Shown: positions 17,479 through 27,378 of the stretch, piece after piece | Position numbering within the stretch: position 1 is the first letter of the stretch | How the letters are laid out: each line of letters begins with the position of its first letter | Origin: Lysobacter sp. | GTDB taxonomy: Bacteria > Pseudomonadota > Gammaproteobacteria > Xanthomonadales > Xanthomonadaceae | Assembly: GCA_019634715.1 (NCBI GenBank) | Contig: JAHCAU010000002.1 | Coordinates: forward strand, 186,001-250,000 | DNA: 64,000 nucleotides | Direction: 5' to 3' | The notes under the pieces: model-generated | What the model saw: the letters and a program-made list of their open reading frames with translations, nothing else | Told to the model about the DNA's origin: nothing | The model's database searches: none | Translations under genes and position numbers: made by a program

Positions 17479-19290
17479 ATGCGCACCGGCGTCGAACGGC
17501 TGAAGGATGCCTACCAGCAGGAACTGACCGCGCTGCGCGAGGAGGCGAGCGAGTTCGCCGCAGACCACCCTGCGCAGGCGGGCATGCTCGGCCTGCATCG
17601 CGGCCGCTCGCAGGATCCGCAGGTCGAACTGCTGATGCAGTCGTTCGCCTACCTCACCGGCCGCCTGCGCCACCAGCTCGACCTCGACCAGGCCGAGCTG
17701 CCGAACGCGCTGCTCGCCGACCTGTATCCGCACCTGGCCGCGCCGCTGCCGTCGATGATGGTCGCGCACATGGCCGTGCAGCCCGACGGCGTGGGCCGCG
17801 TCGAACGCGGGCGCAGCGTGGTCGCATCGGTGCCGATCGATGGCGGCGGCAGCGCGACCTGCCGGTTCCGCACCTGTTTCGACACCGCGCTGTGGCCGCT
17901 GGACGTGGTCGACCTGGCCATCGTCTCGCCCAAGGATTACCCGCAGCTGGCGACCGACCAGGACACCCGCAGCGTGCTGCGCGTGAGCCTGCGCAAGAAC
18001 GGGCGGACCCTGCTCAAGCAGCTGCAGCCGACGCGGCTGCGTTTCCATCTCAACCCGGAAGGCGGGCCGGCGCACGCGCTGCACCAGTTGCTCGGCGCGC
18101 ACCTGCGCGGCCTGGCCGTGGTCGAAGCGCCGGGCCCGGGCGCGACCTGCCGGCGCCTGCCGACCGAGCACCTGCGCTGGCTGGGCTTCGAGGACGACGA
18201 GGCCGCGCTGCCCGCGCATCCGCAGGCGCACCCGGCGTTCCGCATCCTGCAGGAGTATTTCGCGTTTCCCGAGAAGTTCCTGTTCTTCGAGATCGAAACG
18301 CTGGATCTGCTGCACGCGGAAGACACGCTGGACCTGCTGTTCATGCTCGACGTGCCGCCGAACCCGGCGCTGCGCCTGGCGCCGTCGGTGCTGATGACCA
18401 ACTGCGTGCCGCTGGTGAACCTGTATCCGCAGCGCATCGATCCGCTGAACCTCGACCACACCCGCTACGAGTACCGGCTGACCGGCGACATCGGCCAGCA
18501 CGCGAACTGCGAGATCTACAGGATCGAACGTCTCAACGCGGTGCGCGCCGGCTCGGCGCCGCGCCTGCTGGTGCCGTACTTCGCCATGGACGACTTCCAG
18601 CACATCGAAGGCCAGGACTACTTCTACATCACCCGCCGCGAAGCCAGCCAGCGCGCGCGGATCGGCGGCACCGAGCTGTTCGTGTCCTTCCTCGACGCGC
18701 AGTTCAGCCTGACCGATCCGGCCGACGACGTGATCGGCGGCAGCGCGCTGTGCACCAACCGGCGCATGCCCGAGCGACTGCGCGTGGGCGACCAGCTGCA
18801 GGTCGAAGGCGCATCGCCGATCGCGACCACGCGCGTGCTGGGCAAGCCGACCGCGCACCAGACGCCGCCGATGACCGGCTCGCGGCCGTGGCTGCTGGTG
18901 TCGCAGCTGGCGCTGAACCACCTGTCGCTGTCCAGCGGTCCGCACGCGATGGCCGCGCTCAAGGACATCCTGCGCCAGCACGTCGGCCCGAGCAGCACGC
19001 TGGGTCATCGCGCGATCGACGGCATCCTCGCGATCGACCCGCGTCCGCTGGTGCGCTGGCACGGCGAACCCGGGCGGCGCGGCTACGTGCAGGGCGTGGA
19101 GATCGACGTGACCCTGGATCACACCCGGTTCGAAGACACCAGCGCGGTGCTGTTCTGCGCCGTGCTCCGACATTTCTTCGCGCTCTACGCCGCCGTGAAC
19201 ACGGTGGTGCAGGTGCGCCTGCGCATGCCTGACGTCAAGGGAGTTCTCAAGGAATGGCCACCGCTGGCGGGCAACCAGGTCCTTCTCTGA
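17479..19290 (+). CDS. tssF: T6SS baseplate protein TssF
   Basis: The large wedge component of the baseplate (VasA/ImpG family), 603 aa, the expected size. The N-terminal YQQELTALREEASEFAADHP and the segment RLRHQLDLDQAELPNALLADLYP are characteristic (the family hallmark is a fully helical start with an AxxHP motif). The 3' end overlaps tssG by 37 bases, indicating coupled expression. With TssG, TssE and TssK it forms the cytoplasmic baseplate. Confidence 0.95.
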   Translation: MRTGVERLKDAYQQELTALREEASEFAADHPAQAGMLGLHRGRSQDPQVELLMQSFAYLTGRLRHQLDLDQAELPNALLADLYPHLAAPLPSMMVAHMAVQPDGVGRVERGRSVVASVPIDGGGSATCRFRTCFDTALWPLDVVDLAIVSPKDYPQLATDQDTRSVLRVSLRKNGRTLLKQLQPTRLRFHLNPEGGPAHALHQLLGAHLRGLAVVEAPGPGATCRRLPTEHLRWLGFEDDEAALPAHPQAHPAFRILQEYFAFPEKFLFFEIETLDLLHAEDTLDLLFMLDVPPNPALRLAPSVLMTNCVPLVNLYPQRIDPLNLDHTRYEYRLTGDIGQHANCEIYRIERLNAVRAGSAPRLLVPYFAMDDFQHIEGQDYFYITRREASQRARIGGTELFVSFLDAQFSLTDPADDVIGGSALCTNRRMPERLRVGDQLQVEGASPIATTRVLGKPTAHQTPPMTGSRPWLLVSQLALNHLSLSSGPHAMAALKDILRQHVGPSSTLGHRAIDGILAIDPRPLVRWHGEPGRRGYVQGVEIDVTLDHTRFEDTSAVLFCAVLRHFFALYAAVNTVVQVRLRMPDVKGVLKEWPPLAGNQVLL

Positions 19291-20348
19291 TCGGTGCCGT
19301 CGTCGGGCAGTACGCCCGCTTCGACGTCCATCAGCTCGTGCGGCTGCTCCGGCACCGCAGCGAAGGCCCGTGGCCGGTCGATGCGCGCCTGCGCTTCCGC
19401 GCGGATCTCGGCGCGGCCTTCCCGGGCCACGAGATCACGCGACTGTCGAAGGCCCCGCCGATGCCGGCCTTCCGCTTGGCCATGCGCGAGCGCGGCGAGA
19501 TGCCGGTGCGCGTGGAACTGCGCACGCCGAACTACTGTGTCGCCAGCGAACTGGGGCCGCTGCCCGAACCCTTCCTGGACTGGGTGCGCGAACAGGAGCG
19601 TGTCGGCGGCCACGCCATGGCCCGGTTCCTCGACGTGTTCAACCAGCGCCTGCACGTGCTGCGCCACGATCTCAAGAGCAGCGCGGTGCGTGCGCTCGAC
19701 CCGGCGCCGCCCGCATCGACCCGCTACGCCACGCAGCTGGCCGCGCTGATGGGCCTGGGCCTGAAGGCGCAGCAGGCGCAGGTGCCGCTGCCGATGCGCG
19801 CCTGGCTGGGCCTGGCCGGCCTGATGATCAACACGCGCAAGAGCGGCGCAGTGGTCGCGCAGATCCTCGGCGCCTACCTCGGCGTGCCGTGCAGGCTGCG
19901 CATGCTGGTCGGGCGCTGGCGCCCGCTGGAGTTGCGCGACCGCCTCTGCCTGGGCCGCTGCGGCCATCGCCTCGGCGACGGCACGCTGCTGGGGCGCACC
20001 ACCTGGGATGCACGCGCCGCGGTCGCGCTCGATGTCGGCTTCGTATCGTTCGAGCGCCTGTGCGCCTTGCTGCCGCTGCGCGCGCAGCGACCGGGCGAAC
20101 GCTGGCCGGCGGAGGGCCATCGCGGCCTGGTATCGATGATCCGCCTGCTGCTCGACCGCAGGTTCGACTGCGACGTGGACATCGCGGTCGATGCCGGGAC
20201 CGTGCCGCCGCCGGTGCTGCGCGGCATGCCGGCAGCCGGCGCGGTCGGCCTGCGCCTCGGCCAGACCGCCTGGCTGGGCCGGCCCGCCGCGCCGCACGTG
20301 CGCTTCGCGGTGCCGGCCTTCGATGGTCGCGCAGGGGAGGCCGCATGA
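19254..20348 (+). CDS. tssG: T6SS baseplate protein TssG
   Basis: VasB/ImpH family, 364 aa. It partners with TssF in the baseplate wedge. It contains the early FDVHQLVRLLRH, then RARLRF-type strands, and the LRMLVGRWRPLELRDRLCLGR region typical of the family; the C-terminal part is Gly/Pro-rich. It overlaps tssF upstream and vgrG downstream (ATGA at 20345), so the three are one translation unit. Confidence 0.93.
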   Translation: MATAGGQPGPSLIGAVVGQYARFDVHQLVRLLRHRSEGPWPVDARLRFRADLGAAFPGHEITRLSKAPPMPAFRLAMRERGEMPVRVELRTPNYCVASELGPLPEPFLDWVREQERVGGHAMARFLDVFNQRLHVLRHDLKSSAVRALDPAPPASTRYATQLAALMGLGLKAQQAQVPLPMRAWLGLAGLMINTRKSGAVVAQILGAYLGVPCRLRMLVGRWRPLELRDRLCLGRCGHRLGDGTLLGRTTWDARAAVALDVGFVSFERLCALLPLRAQRPGERWPAEGHRGLVSMIRLLLDRRFDCDVDIAVDAGTVPPPVLRGMPAAGAVGLRLGQTAWLGRPAAPHVRFAVPAFDGRAGEAA

Positions 20349-22969
20349 CCATGCTCGACAACGCCGCCATCGACGACCCCATCGCCGGTTCCGCGATCGA
20401 ACTGGTCGACCAGCCGCTGCTCTACCAGCACTGCCGCATCGCGATGCCGCAGGGCAAGGTGCTCGGCGAGAACGCTTTCAGCCTCGAGCGCTTCCAGGGC
20501 CAGGAGAGCGTGTCGGACCTGTTCGAGTACCAGCTGGAGCTGCACGGCGACACCGCGGCCGACGGCGTCGCGCTGGATTTCTCGACGGTGATCGGCCGGC
20601 CGGTCACCGTCGGCATCGGCACCACGCCCTTCAGCGACCGCGACGCCGGCCACCTCGCGTTCCGCCAGGCGCTGGACGGGACCGGGCCGAAGGGCGCGTT
20701 CGCGCTGTTCAACGGCATCGTCGCGGCGCTGGCGATCGAGCTGCCCGGCGTGTACCGCATCACCATGCGGCCGTCGGCGTGGCGCATGGGCCTGACCAAC
20801 CGCTACCGCGTGTTCACCCAGAAGAGCCTGTGCGACGTGCTGGAACAGCTGTGCCGCGAGCACGGCGTCGAAGCCTCGTTCTCGGGCCTCAAGGGCAGCG
20901 ACAACCTCGCGACCTGCCGCGTGCAGGACTGGTTCCAGGCCGGCGAGACCGACCTCGACTTCCTGCGCCGGCTGATGTCGAAGGCCCACGTCTACTACTA
21001 CTTCCGCCACGAGGCCGACCGCCACGTGATGGTGTTCGACAACCGGCCGACCTATCCGCCGGCGATCCCAGGCGACACCGCGCTGCGTTACACCTGGACA
21101 TCGACCGACGCGCTGGGCATGCACCAGGGCGACGTGGTGTCGCAGTACAGCTACCAGCAGTCGCTGGGCGTCAGCGGCGTGCAGGGCCTCTTCACCCTGC
21201 AGACCGAAGCCTGGGACGTGGCGCAGCCCGGCGACCCGCTGGCCAGCTTCACCACCTTCCGCGCCGACAGCCGGCCCGACACCGGCGACCTGCCGTTCCG
21301 CCAGCACAAGGTGGTGCAGTACGGCTTCAGCACCACCCAGGTGCGCGAGTTCGCGCAGGCCACCGAGTCGGCGATCCACAGCGGGAACCGGCAGTTCAGC
21401 GGGGCGAGCGTCTGTCCGCTGCTGCGCGTGGGCCATCGCTTCCGCATGGAAACCGACATGGCGGACGTGCGGCCCGAGCTGGACGGCGTCGACTTCGTGC
21501 TCACCCAGGTGCAGCACGAGTCGGTGCTCGACGGCGAGTACAACAATCATTTCTCGGCGACGCCGGCTGCCGGCCTGGTCGCCGCCAGCGGCCTGCAGGA
21601 CACCCAGCAGGGCGTGGTGCTGGCCCACGTCGCTTCGCCGGAGGGCGCGGACGCGGTGCAGCACTGGCCGTACTACATCCCCGACGATTTCAGCCTCGGG
21701 CGCAACTGGCTGGAGGACAGCCAGGGCGTGCACAAGCGCCTGCACGCCAAGGGCGTGTACGTGCGCTTCGCCACCGATCCGCCCGGCACGCCGCCGGTGT
21801 GGGTGAAGCTGGCCGCGCACATGCAGACGATTCCGGAAGTCGGCGCCTGCGTCTGGGTGGCGCGCGCCAACGACGAATCGGAGATCCCCGAGATCCAGAA
21901 CATGGTCCAGGCCGACGGCACGAAGACCATCACCGATTCGGGCTGGACCGCGCGCAGCCAGGTCGGCAACAGCTTTTCCACGAACTACGGCGACTCGCGC
22001 GGCGTGCACTTCAGCCAGATCTGGTCGCGGGCCGACGTCGATGCCGCGGTCAAGCTGGTCGAGGACGCGTACGCGCGCAAGCTCTTCCGCGATGCCTCGT
22101 ACTCGCGCGGCGGCAGCTACGGCTACACCACCTCGGAGCAGCGCGCCGACGGCATGCTCAGCGAGTCGTGGTCCTTCGGCTCCACCTACGGCAACAGCTG
22201 GGGCAAGGAGCAGGTCAGCTTCGGCGCCAGCGGCGTCATGCGCCACCAGTCGGTGGTCGGCAGGTACGATCCGGACTCGGTCAAGCCGGTCGAACTCGAC
22301 GCCGACGCGAAGGCGGCGGTGCAGTCCTCGTACTCGGTGGTCTGGGGCGGTACCTATTCGAAGAACGAGAACAACGGCGACGTCAAGTCGGTGTCCACCC
22401 ACAGCGGCACGGTGAGCAGCGAGAGCACGCATTACGGCAAGGTCAGCAGCAGGAACGAGATCTTCGCCGACTCGCAGAACATCTCGACGATCACCGGCAC
22501 CTCGACAAACATCAGCACGCACAACATCGAGAACAACGTCAGCACGGTGACGACGCAGAACAGCACCAGCACCGTCGGTACCAGCGTGACCAACCATGCC
22601 GTCGGCGCGAGCAACAGCAACAGTGCGATCGGCGCGCACAACGGCAACGACGCGGTCGGCGTCAGCCAATCGAATTCCGCGACCGGTGTGTCCGAACGCA
22701 ACAGCCTGCTCGGCGTCAGTGCCGAAGTGAGCCTGGTCGGCGCCACCAATGCGATGAACATCGTCGGTGCGGACAATCGCATGTCGGTCAGCGGCTCGGT
22801 CAACCATCTCAGCGTCACGGGGGAATCCAGTTCGGTCAGCGTGACCGGTTCGAGCACGGTGGTCGAAGTCGCAGGCCCCGGCGTGCACGTCTCGGCGAAG
22901 TCGCCGCAGGCGAAGATCGATCTCGATGGGCCGGTGATGCAGATCCCGGTCATCGTGCTGGTGCTGTGA
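20345..22969 (+). CDS. vgrG: T6SS spike protein VgrG (TssI)
   Basis: Trimeric needle tip, 874 aa. The gp27/gp5-like body occupies about residues 30-640 (ENAFSLERFQGQESVSDLFEYQLEL near 40, NRYRVFTQKSLCDVLEQLCREHG near 155). Residues 682-874 form a long tail very rich in Ser, Thr, Asn, Val and Gly, with short repeating units such as GASNSNSAI, GVSQSNSAT and GVSAEVSLV that would build a triple beta-helix. No enzymatic domain or PAAR is fused. The unusually long Ser/Asn tail is the probable docking region for the PAAR-like protein at 27379 or for cargo. Confidence 0.95.
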   Translation: MTMLDNAAIDDPIAGSAIELVDQPLLYQHCRIAMPQGKVLGENAFSLERFQGQESVSDLFEYQLELHGDTAADGVALDFSTVIGRPVTVGIGTTPFSDRDAGHLAFRQALDGTGPKGAFALFNGIVAALAIELPGVYRITMRPSAWRMGLTNRYRVFTQKSLCDVLEQLCREHGVEASFSGLKGSDNLATCRVQDWFQAGETDLDFLRRLMSKAHVYYYFRHEADRHVMVFDNRPTYPPAIPGDTALRYTWTSTDALGMHQGDVVSQYSYQQSLGVSGVQGLFTLQTEAWDVAQPGDPLASFTTFRADSRPDTGDLPFRQHKVVQYGFSTTQVREFAQATESAIHSGNRQFSGASVCPLLRVGHRFRMETDMADVRPELDGVDFVLTQVQHESVLDGEYNNHFSATPAAGLVAASGLQDTQQGVVLAHVASPEGADAVQHWPYYIPDDFSLGRNWLEDSQGVHKRLHAKGVYVRFATDPPGTPPVWVKLAAHMQTIPEVGACVWVARANDESEIPEIQNMVQADGTKTITDSGWTARSQVGNSFSTNYGDSRGVHFSQIWSRADVDAAVKLVEDAYARKLFRDASYSRGGSYGYTTSEQRADGMLSESWSFGSTYGNSWGKEQVSFGASGVMRHQSVVGRYDPDSVKPVELDADAKAAVQSSYSVVWGGTYSKNENNGDVKSVSTHSGTVSSESTHYGKVSSRNEIFADSQNISTITGTSTNISTHNIENNVSTVTTQNSTSTVGTSVTNHAVGASNSNSAIGAHNGNDAVGVSQSNSATGVSERNSLLGVSAEVSLVGATNAMNIVGADNRMSVSGSVNHLSVTGESSSVSVTGSSTVVEVAGPGVHVSAKSPQAKIDLDGPVMQIPVIVLVL

Positions 22970-22976
22970 GGCCGCG

Positions 22977-25634
22977 ATGAAGATCGTCAAGCCGCTCACG
23001 CTCGGAGTCCTGCAGCAGCCGTACCGCTACCGCGGCGCGCACCGCCTGGCCGTGGCCACGCTCGGCTTCTTCGCCCTGGGCCGCGACGACGAGCGCCTGA
23101 TGGTCGAGAACCTGCAGTGGCCGAAGGTGCTCAAGCAGATTCCGGCCGGGCAGGCGCTGGACCACATCCTGCCCAAGGCCCATGCCGAGGTCATGCTCAG
23201 CGGCAGCGCGCACGCGCCGAAGCCGGTGCCGCGCATGCAGGTGCGGCTGCAGTGCGGCCCGGTCGACAAGCGCGTCGACGTGATCGGCGACCGGCGCTGG
23301 GAGCGCATGTGGTACGGCCGCCTGTGCATCCGCGCGCCGAAGCCGTTCACGACGATGCCGCTGTCGCCCGAGCGCGCCTACGGCGGCGAGGGTCACGACA
23401 ATCCGCTGGGCGTCGGCTACCTGCCGCGGCTGTGGACGCTGCGCGTGCGCGACGGCGACATGCCCAATCTCGAACGCCCCGGCGAACTGGCGGTGCCGGG
23501 GCGTCGCGGCGGCGCCGCCGCCGGGTTCGCGCCGCAGGCGCTGATGCATGCGCGCCGCCGCATGCGCGCCAGCGGCACCTACGACAAGCGCTGGCTGGCC
23601 GAGGATTTCCCGGGCCTGCCGCGCGACTTCGATTTCGCGCTGTACAACCTGTCGCCGCCGGACCAGCAGTTCGCGGGCCGTTTCGCGGGCGGCGAGGCCT
23701 ATCGGCTCGAAGGCGTCCATCCCTCGGGCGAGGCCATCGCCGGCACCCTGCCGGCGATCCGGCCGCGCGCCTTCGTGCTCGACCGGGGTGCCACCGCCGA
23801 TGCCGCGCGCGAGCTCGCGCTGGCCTGCGACACGGTCTGGTTCTTCCCGGAGGTCGGTGTCGGCCTGATGGTCCATCGCGGCGAGATCGACATCCGCGAC
23901 AGCGACGCGCTCGATGTCGCCGCGCTGATGGTCGGCTACGACGCCGCCGGGCGCGTGCGCGATGCCGCGCACTATCGCGAGGTGTTCGCGCTGCGCCTCG
24001 ACCCCGAGACCGCCGGCCTGCACGCCTTCGACGACAGCCAGCTCGCGCCTGTGCGCAGCCCGCGTGCGCAGGCCGAACGCGAGGCCGCGCGCGAACGCGC
24101 GCGCGTGGCGCGGATGGCGAAGCGCCAGGCCGTGCTCGACGCGACCATGGCCGAATTCTGGCAGCGCAGCGGCATGACCCCGCCGCCCGGCCATGTGCCG
24201 CCGCGGGCCGAACCGCCCTCGTTGCCGACGCTGGACGAAGAGGCGCTGGAAAGCGGCGATTTCGATCTCGTCGAACTGCAGGCGCAGGCGAAGGCCCTGG
24301 CCGAACGGGCGAAGCGCGAGGCCGATGCGAAGCTCGCCGGCCTGCAGCAGACGCTGAAGACGCAACTGCCCGAAGCCCCGGCACTCCCCGCGAAGTCGGT
24401 CGAGGTGATGGTGCAGGAAGCGCTGGCGCGTGCCGCGAAGCCCGCGCACGACCTGATCGGCGAATCGACGCCGCTGCCGCCGCAACTCGCCGATGCGTTC
24501 GCGAAAGCGCGCGCGGCCGCACCGGATGCGGTCGATCCGCAGCGCCTCGACGAGGCCGCCGCCGCGCTGTCCTTGCTCGCGCCGCTGCAGCGCGCCGCGC
24601 GCACCGCGTCGCCGACGCCGACCGCGCTCGATATCCCCTTGCCCGATCCCGTGGCCGAGGCGCTGGGCGCGCACCTGCTGTCGCTGCTGCGCGCCGGCAT
24701 GCCGGTGGTCGGCCGCGATTTCGCCGGTGCCTGCCTGCGCGGCGCCGACCTGCGCGGTGCCGACCTGCGCGAGGTGCAGCTCGAACGCGCCGACCTGCGC
24801 AATGCCTGCCTGGCCGGCGCCGACCTGTCGAAGGCGGCATTGGCCCAGGCTTGCCTCGATGGCGCCGACCTGTCCGGCGCGCGCCTTGCCGGCGTGAACC
24901 TCTGCGGCAGCTCGGCGCGCGCGGCCACGTTCGCGGGTGCCCATCTGCAGGGCGCGCACGCGATGGATGCCCGCTGGCAGGCGGCCGACCTGCGCGAAGT
25001 CGTGCTCGACGATGCGCTGATGCTGCGCATCGACCTGAGCGATGCGCGCCTCGACGCGGCATCGCTCGAACGCACGATCCTGATGCAGGCCATCGCACCG
25101 CGCAGCCGCTGGGTCGGCGCGCGCTGGTCGATGGCGGTCGCAGCTTCGGCGGATTTCACCGGCGCCTGCTTCGACGGCGCTTCGCTCGCGCGCAGCGTGC
25201 TGATGGATGCGACCCTGACCGGCAGCCACTGGCAGGGTGCGACCCTGCGCACGGTCTATGCCGGCGGGCGTGCCGACTGGCGCGGCGCGCAGCTGTCGCT
25301 GCTGCGCGCGCAGAAATGCGGCTGGCGCGGCAGCGACCTGCGCGGAGCCTGTCTCGACGGCGCCACGCTGGCCAGCTGCGACTTCGGCGAGTCCGATCTC
25401 ACTGGCGCCTCGCTGCGTGGGTCACAGCTGCATCGCTCGCTGTTCATGCGCAGCACGCTGGTGCAAGTCGATGCGCGCGGCGCGAGCTTCTTCCAGGCGC
25501 TGTGCCGCAAGGCCGACTTCCGCGACGCCGACCTGCGCGATGCCGTGCTGGTGCAGGCCGAACTGACCGAGGCCGTGCTCGACGGCGCGCGGCTGTCCGG
25601 CGCGCGCCGCGATCAACCGGTGGGGGTGGCATGA
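22977..25634 (+). CDS. DUF2169 adaptor fused to pentapeptide repeats
   Basis: 885 aa. The N-terminal third (about 1-340) fits DUF2169, a T6SS loading adaptor family: it contains TMPLSPERAYGGEGHDNPLG and the PPDQQFAGRF segment. A charged Ala/Glu-rich linker, probably coiled coil, occupies about 355-570. From about 582 to the end there are pentapeptide repeats (A(D/N)LxX, for example ACLRGADLRGADLREV), predicted to form a right-handed quadrilateral helix. DUF2169 proteins elsewhere load PAAR-bearing effectors onto VgrG, so this is a probable loading factor. It starts eight bases after vgrG and overlaps the next gene by four bases. Confidence 0.88.
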   Translation: MKIVKPLTLGVLQQPYRYRGAHRLAVATLGFFALGRDDERLMVENLQWPKVLKQIPAGQALDHILPKAHAEVMLSGSAHAPKPVPRMQVRLQCGPVDKRVDVIGDRRWERMWYGRLCIRAPKPFTTMPLSPERAYGGEGHDNPLGVGYLPRLWTLRVRDGDMPNLERPGELAVPGRRGGAAAGFAPQALMHARRRMRASGTYDKRWLAEDFPGLPRDFDFALYNLSPPDQQFAGRFAGGEAYRLEGVHPSGEAIAGTLPAIRPRAFVLDRGATADAARELALACDTVWFFPEVGVGLMVHRGEIDIRDSDALDVAALMVGYDAAGRVRDAAHYREVFALRLDPETAGLHAFDDSQLAPVRSPRAQAEREAARERARVARMAKRQAVLDATMAEFWQRSGMTPPPGHVPPRAEPPSLPTLDEEALESGDFDLVELQAQAKALAERAKREADAKLAGLQQTLKTQLPEAPALPAKSVEVMVQEALARAAKPAHDLIGESTPLPPQLADAFAKARAAAPDAVDPQRLDEAAAALSLLAPLQRAARTASPTPTALDIPLPDPVAEALGAHLLSLLRAGMPVVGRDFAGACLRGADLRGADLREVQLERADLRNACLAGADLSKAALAQACLDGADLSGARLAGVNLCGSSARAATFAGAHLQGAHAMDARWQAADLREVVLDDALMLRIDLSDARLDAASLERTILMQAIAPRSRWVGARWSMAVAASADFTGACFDGASLARSVLMDATLTGSHWQGATLRTVYAGGRADWRGAQLSLLRAQKCGWRGSDLRGACLDGATLASCDFGESDLTGASLRGSQLHRSLFMRSTLVQVDARGASFFQALCRKADFRDADLRDAVLVQAELTEAVLDGARLSGARRDQPVGVA

Positions 25635-26806
25635 GCAACGTACCCGCCACCGTGGCCATTCCCGCGATGCCGCGCATGACGCCGCCGCCGCTGCCCGCAC
25701 GCGGCCAGCCGTCGAGCGCCGCGCCGCCGGCCGACTGGGCAGCGATCGAAGCCGCGCTGCTGCTGTCGCGTCCGGTCACTGGGGTGTCGCTGCGCACGCT
25801 CGACCTGCGCGGCCGCACGCTGGCCGGCGCGGTGTTCGAGGGCTGCGACCTGCGCGCGATGGACCTCGACGGCTGCGACCTCACCCGCGTCACCCTGATC
25901 GACTGCGCGCTGGCCGGGGCCGACCTGCGTGGCGCGATCCTCAGCGAGACCACCTGCGTGCGCTGCGACCTGTCCGATGCGCGCATGCCGCAGGGCGTGC
26001 CCTCGCGGCTGGTGCTGGTCGACTGCAGGCTCGCGCGCTCGCACTGGGCCGGCGCGCATCTCGATCGCAGCGCCGCCAGTCAGTGCGATTTCAGCGGCGC
26101 GGACCTGCGCGCGTTGCGTCTGGAGCGCACGGTGCTGTGGAAGCCCGCGCTCGCCGGTGCCGACCTGCGCGGCGCGATCTTCGACCAGGCCGCGCTGTGC
26201 GACACCGATCTGCGGCAGACGCGCATGGAAGGCGTGCAGGGCGACCATGCCGTGCTGATGAAGAACGACCTGCGCGGACGTTCGCTGGCCGGCGCCACGC
26301 TGCATCGCTGCCAGCTGCAGGGCAGCGACCTGCGCGGCGCCGACCTGACCGGCATCGACCTGTCGGAATCGGGCTGCATCCAGGTCGACTTCAGCGGCGC
26401 GACGCTGGCCGGCCTGCGCGCGCCGCGTGCCCTGTTCCTGTCGGCGCGGTTCGACGGCGTGGTGCTGCGCGGCAGCGACCTGCACGGCGCCATGTTCCAC
26501 GGTGCCGTGATCGAGAAGACCCGCTTCGACGGCTGCGCGATGCGCGAGAGCAGCTGGGAGAAGAGCCGCATGCGCGACGTGGCATTCACCGGCTGCGACC
26601 TGCGCTGGGCACGCTTCGACCATGCGCGCATCGACGATGGCGCGATCGCGCGTTGCCGGATGCAGCACAGTCGCATGCACGGCACGCGCCTGAACAACGT
26701 GCGCCTGCGTGGTGTGTCTCGACGCGGGCAGATCGGCACCGACGACGCGCTGCTGGCGATCGAAGCGCCCACCCTGGACCTGGAGGATCTGCCATGCGCA
26801 CCGTGA
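25631..26806 (+). CDS. Pentapeptide repeat protein of the VgrG loading cassette
   Basis: 391 aa. A Pro-rich N-terminal 40 residues is followed by about 330 residues of A(D/N)LxX-type pentapeptides, such as GADLRGADLTGIDLSESG. It reads like a second copy of the C-terminal domain of the preceding gene. Such proteins fold as a rod and recur with DUF2169 and DUF3540 beside VgrG, but their role is not settled. The start is ATG 25631, overlapping the previous stop; the longer frame is a shadow of the DUF2169 gene. The end overlaps the DUF3540 gene by 13 bases. Confidence 0.88.
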   Translation: MSNVPATVAIPAMPRMTPPPLPARGQPSSAAPPADWAAIEAALLLSRPVTGVSLRTLDLRGRTLAGAVFEGCDLRAMDLDGCDLTRVTLIDCALAGADLRGAILSETTCVRCDLSDARMPQGVPSRLVLVDCRLARSHWAGAHLDRSAASQCDFSGADLRALRLERTVLWKPALAGADLRGAIFDQAALCDTDLRQTRMEGVQGDHAVLMKNDLRGRSLAGATLHRCQLQGSDLRGADLTGIDLSESGCIQVDFSGATLAGLRAPRALFLSARFDGVVLRGSDLHGAMFHGAVIEKTRFDGCAMRESSWEKSRMRDVAFTGCDLRWARFDHARIDDGAIARCRMQHSRMHGTRLNNVRLRGVSRRGQIGTDDALLAIEAPTLDLEDLPCAP

Positions 26807-27375
26807 TCGACACGCATCCGACCGAATCGACGCCGCCGCGAAGCGCCGCCGTCGCCGCGGCCAATCTGCACGACTTCCACGACCTGCGCATCGCCGTGGT
26901 CTTCGACGACGGCGACTGCCTGCTCGGCAACGGCGCCCGCGCGGCACGCGCGGTGAGCTGCCTGGTGGAACCGCTGGCGGGCGACCGCGTGCTCGCCAGC
27001 GCCGGTGCGGACGGGCGCTGGCACGTGCTGCACATCCTCGCGCGCGAAGCCGGCGGCGCCGCACATCTCAGCGTGCCCGGCGCGGACGCATTGGCCCTGC
27101 GCCAGCAGCGGGTGTCGGTGCATGCGCTGGAGGCGCTGGAGCTGGCCTGCGCGGGCGACGCCTCGCTCACCTCCGCACGCACGCTGTCGATCAACGCCCG
27201 CAGCCTGTTCTGCACCGTCGCCGGCACCCTGGTCGAACAGGCTGCGCAGTACGTCGGCCGCATGGGCCAGTACCTGCTCGACGCCCGCGAACTGCTGCGC
27301 CTGCATGGCCAGCACGCGCTCATCACCGCCGAACGCGACGTCAAGGTCGACGGCGAACGCATCAGCATGGGGTGA
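26794..27375 (+). CDS. DUF3540 family protein, VgrG-associated
   Basis: 193 aa. By position between a pentapeptide gene and a PAAR-like gene, and by its strand-rich beginning (HDLRIAVVFDDGDCLLGNGARAARAVSC) followed by helices, it fits the DUF3540 family. That family accompanies DUF2169 and DUF4150 in T6SS cargo cassettes. No enzymatic motif was seen. It has a 13-base overlap with the upstream gene. A chaperone or adaptor role is inferred from the cassette; the family assignment is from memory of the neighbourhood pattern. Confidence 0.75.
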   Translation: MRTVIDTHPTESTPPRSAAVAAANLHDFHDLRIAVVFDDGDCLLGNGARAARAVSCLVEPLAGDRVLASAGADGRWHVLHILAREAGGAAHLSVPGADALALRQQRVSVHALEALELACAGDASLTSARTLSINARSLFCTVAGTLVEQAAQYVGRMGQYLLDARELLRLHGQHALITAERDVKVDGERISMG

Positions 27376-27378
27376 CCG

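Noticed and set aside
22388..22969. Repetitive stretch as a CRISPR array or DNA repeat
   Set aside because: The periodicity is in the protein (VgrG tail Ser/Asn/Gly units), unit lengths vary, and no identical direct DNA repeats with spacers exist.
24700..26700. GCGCCGACCTGCGCGG-like DNA repeats as a mobile or CRISPR-like element
   Set aside because: They encode the A(D/N)LxX pentapeptides of two adjacent proteins.
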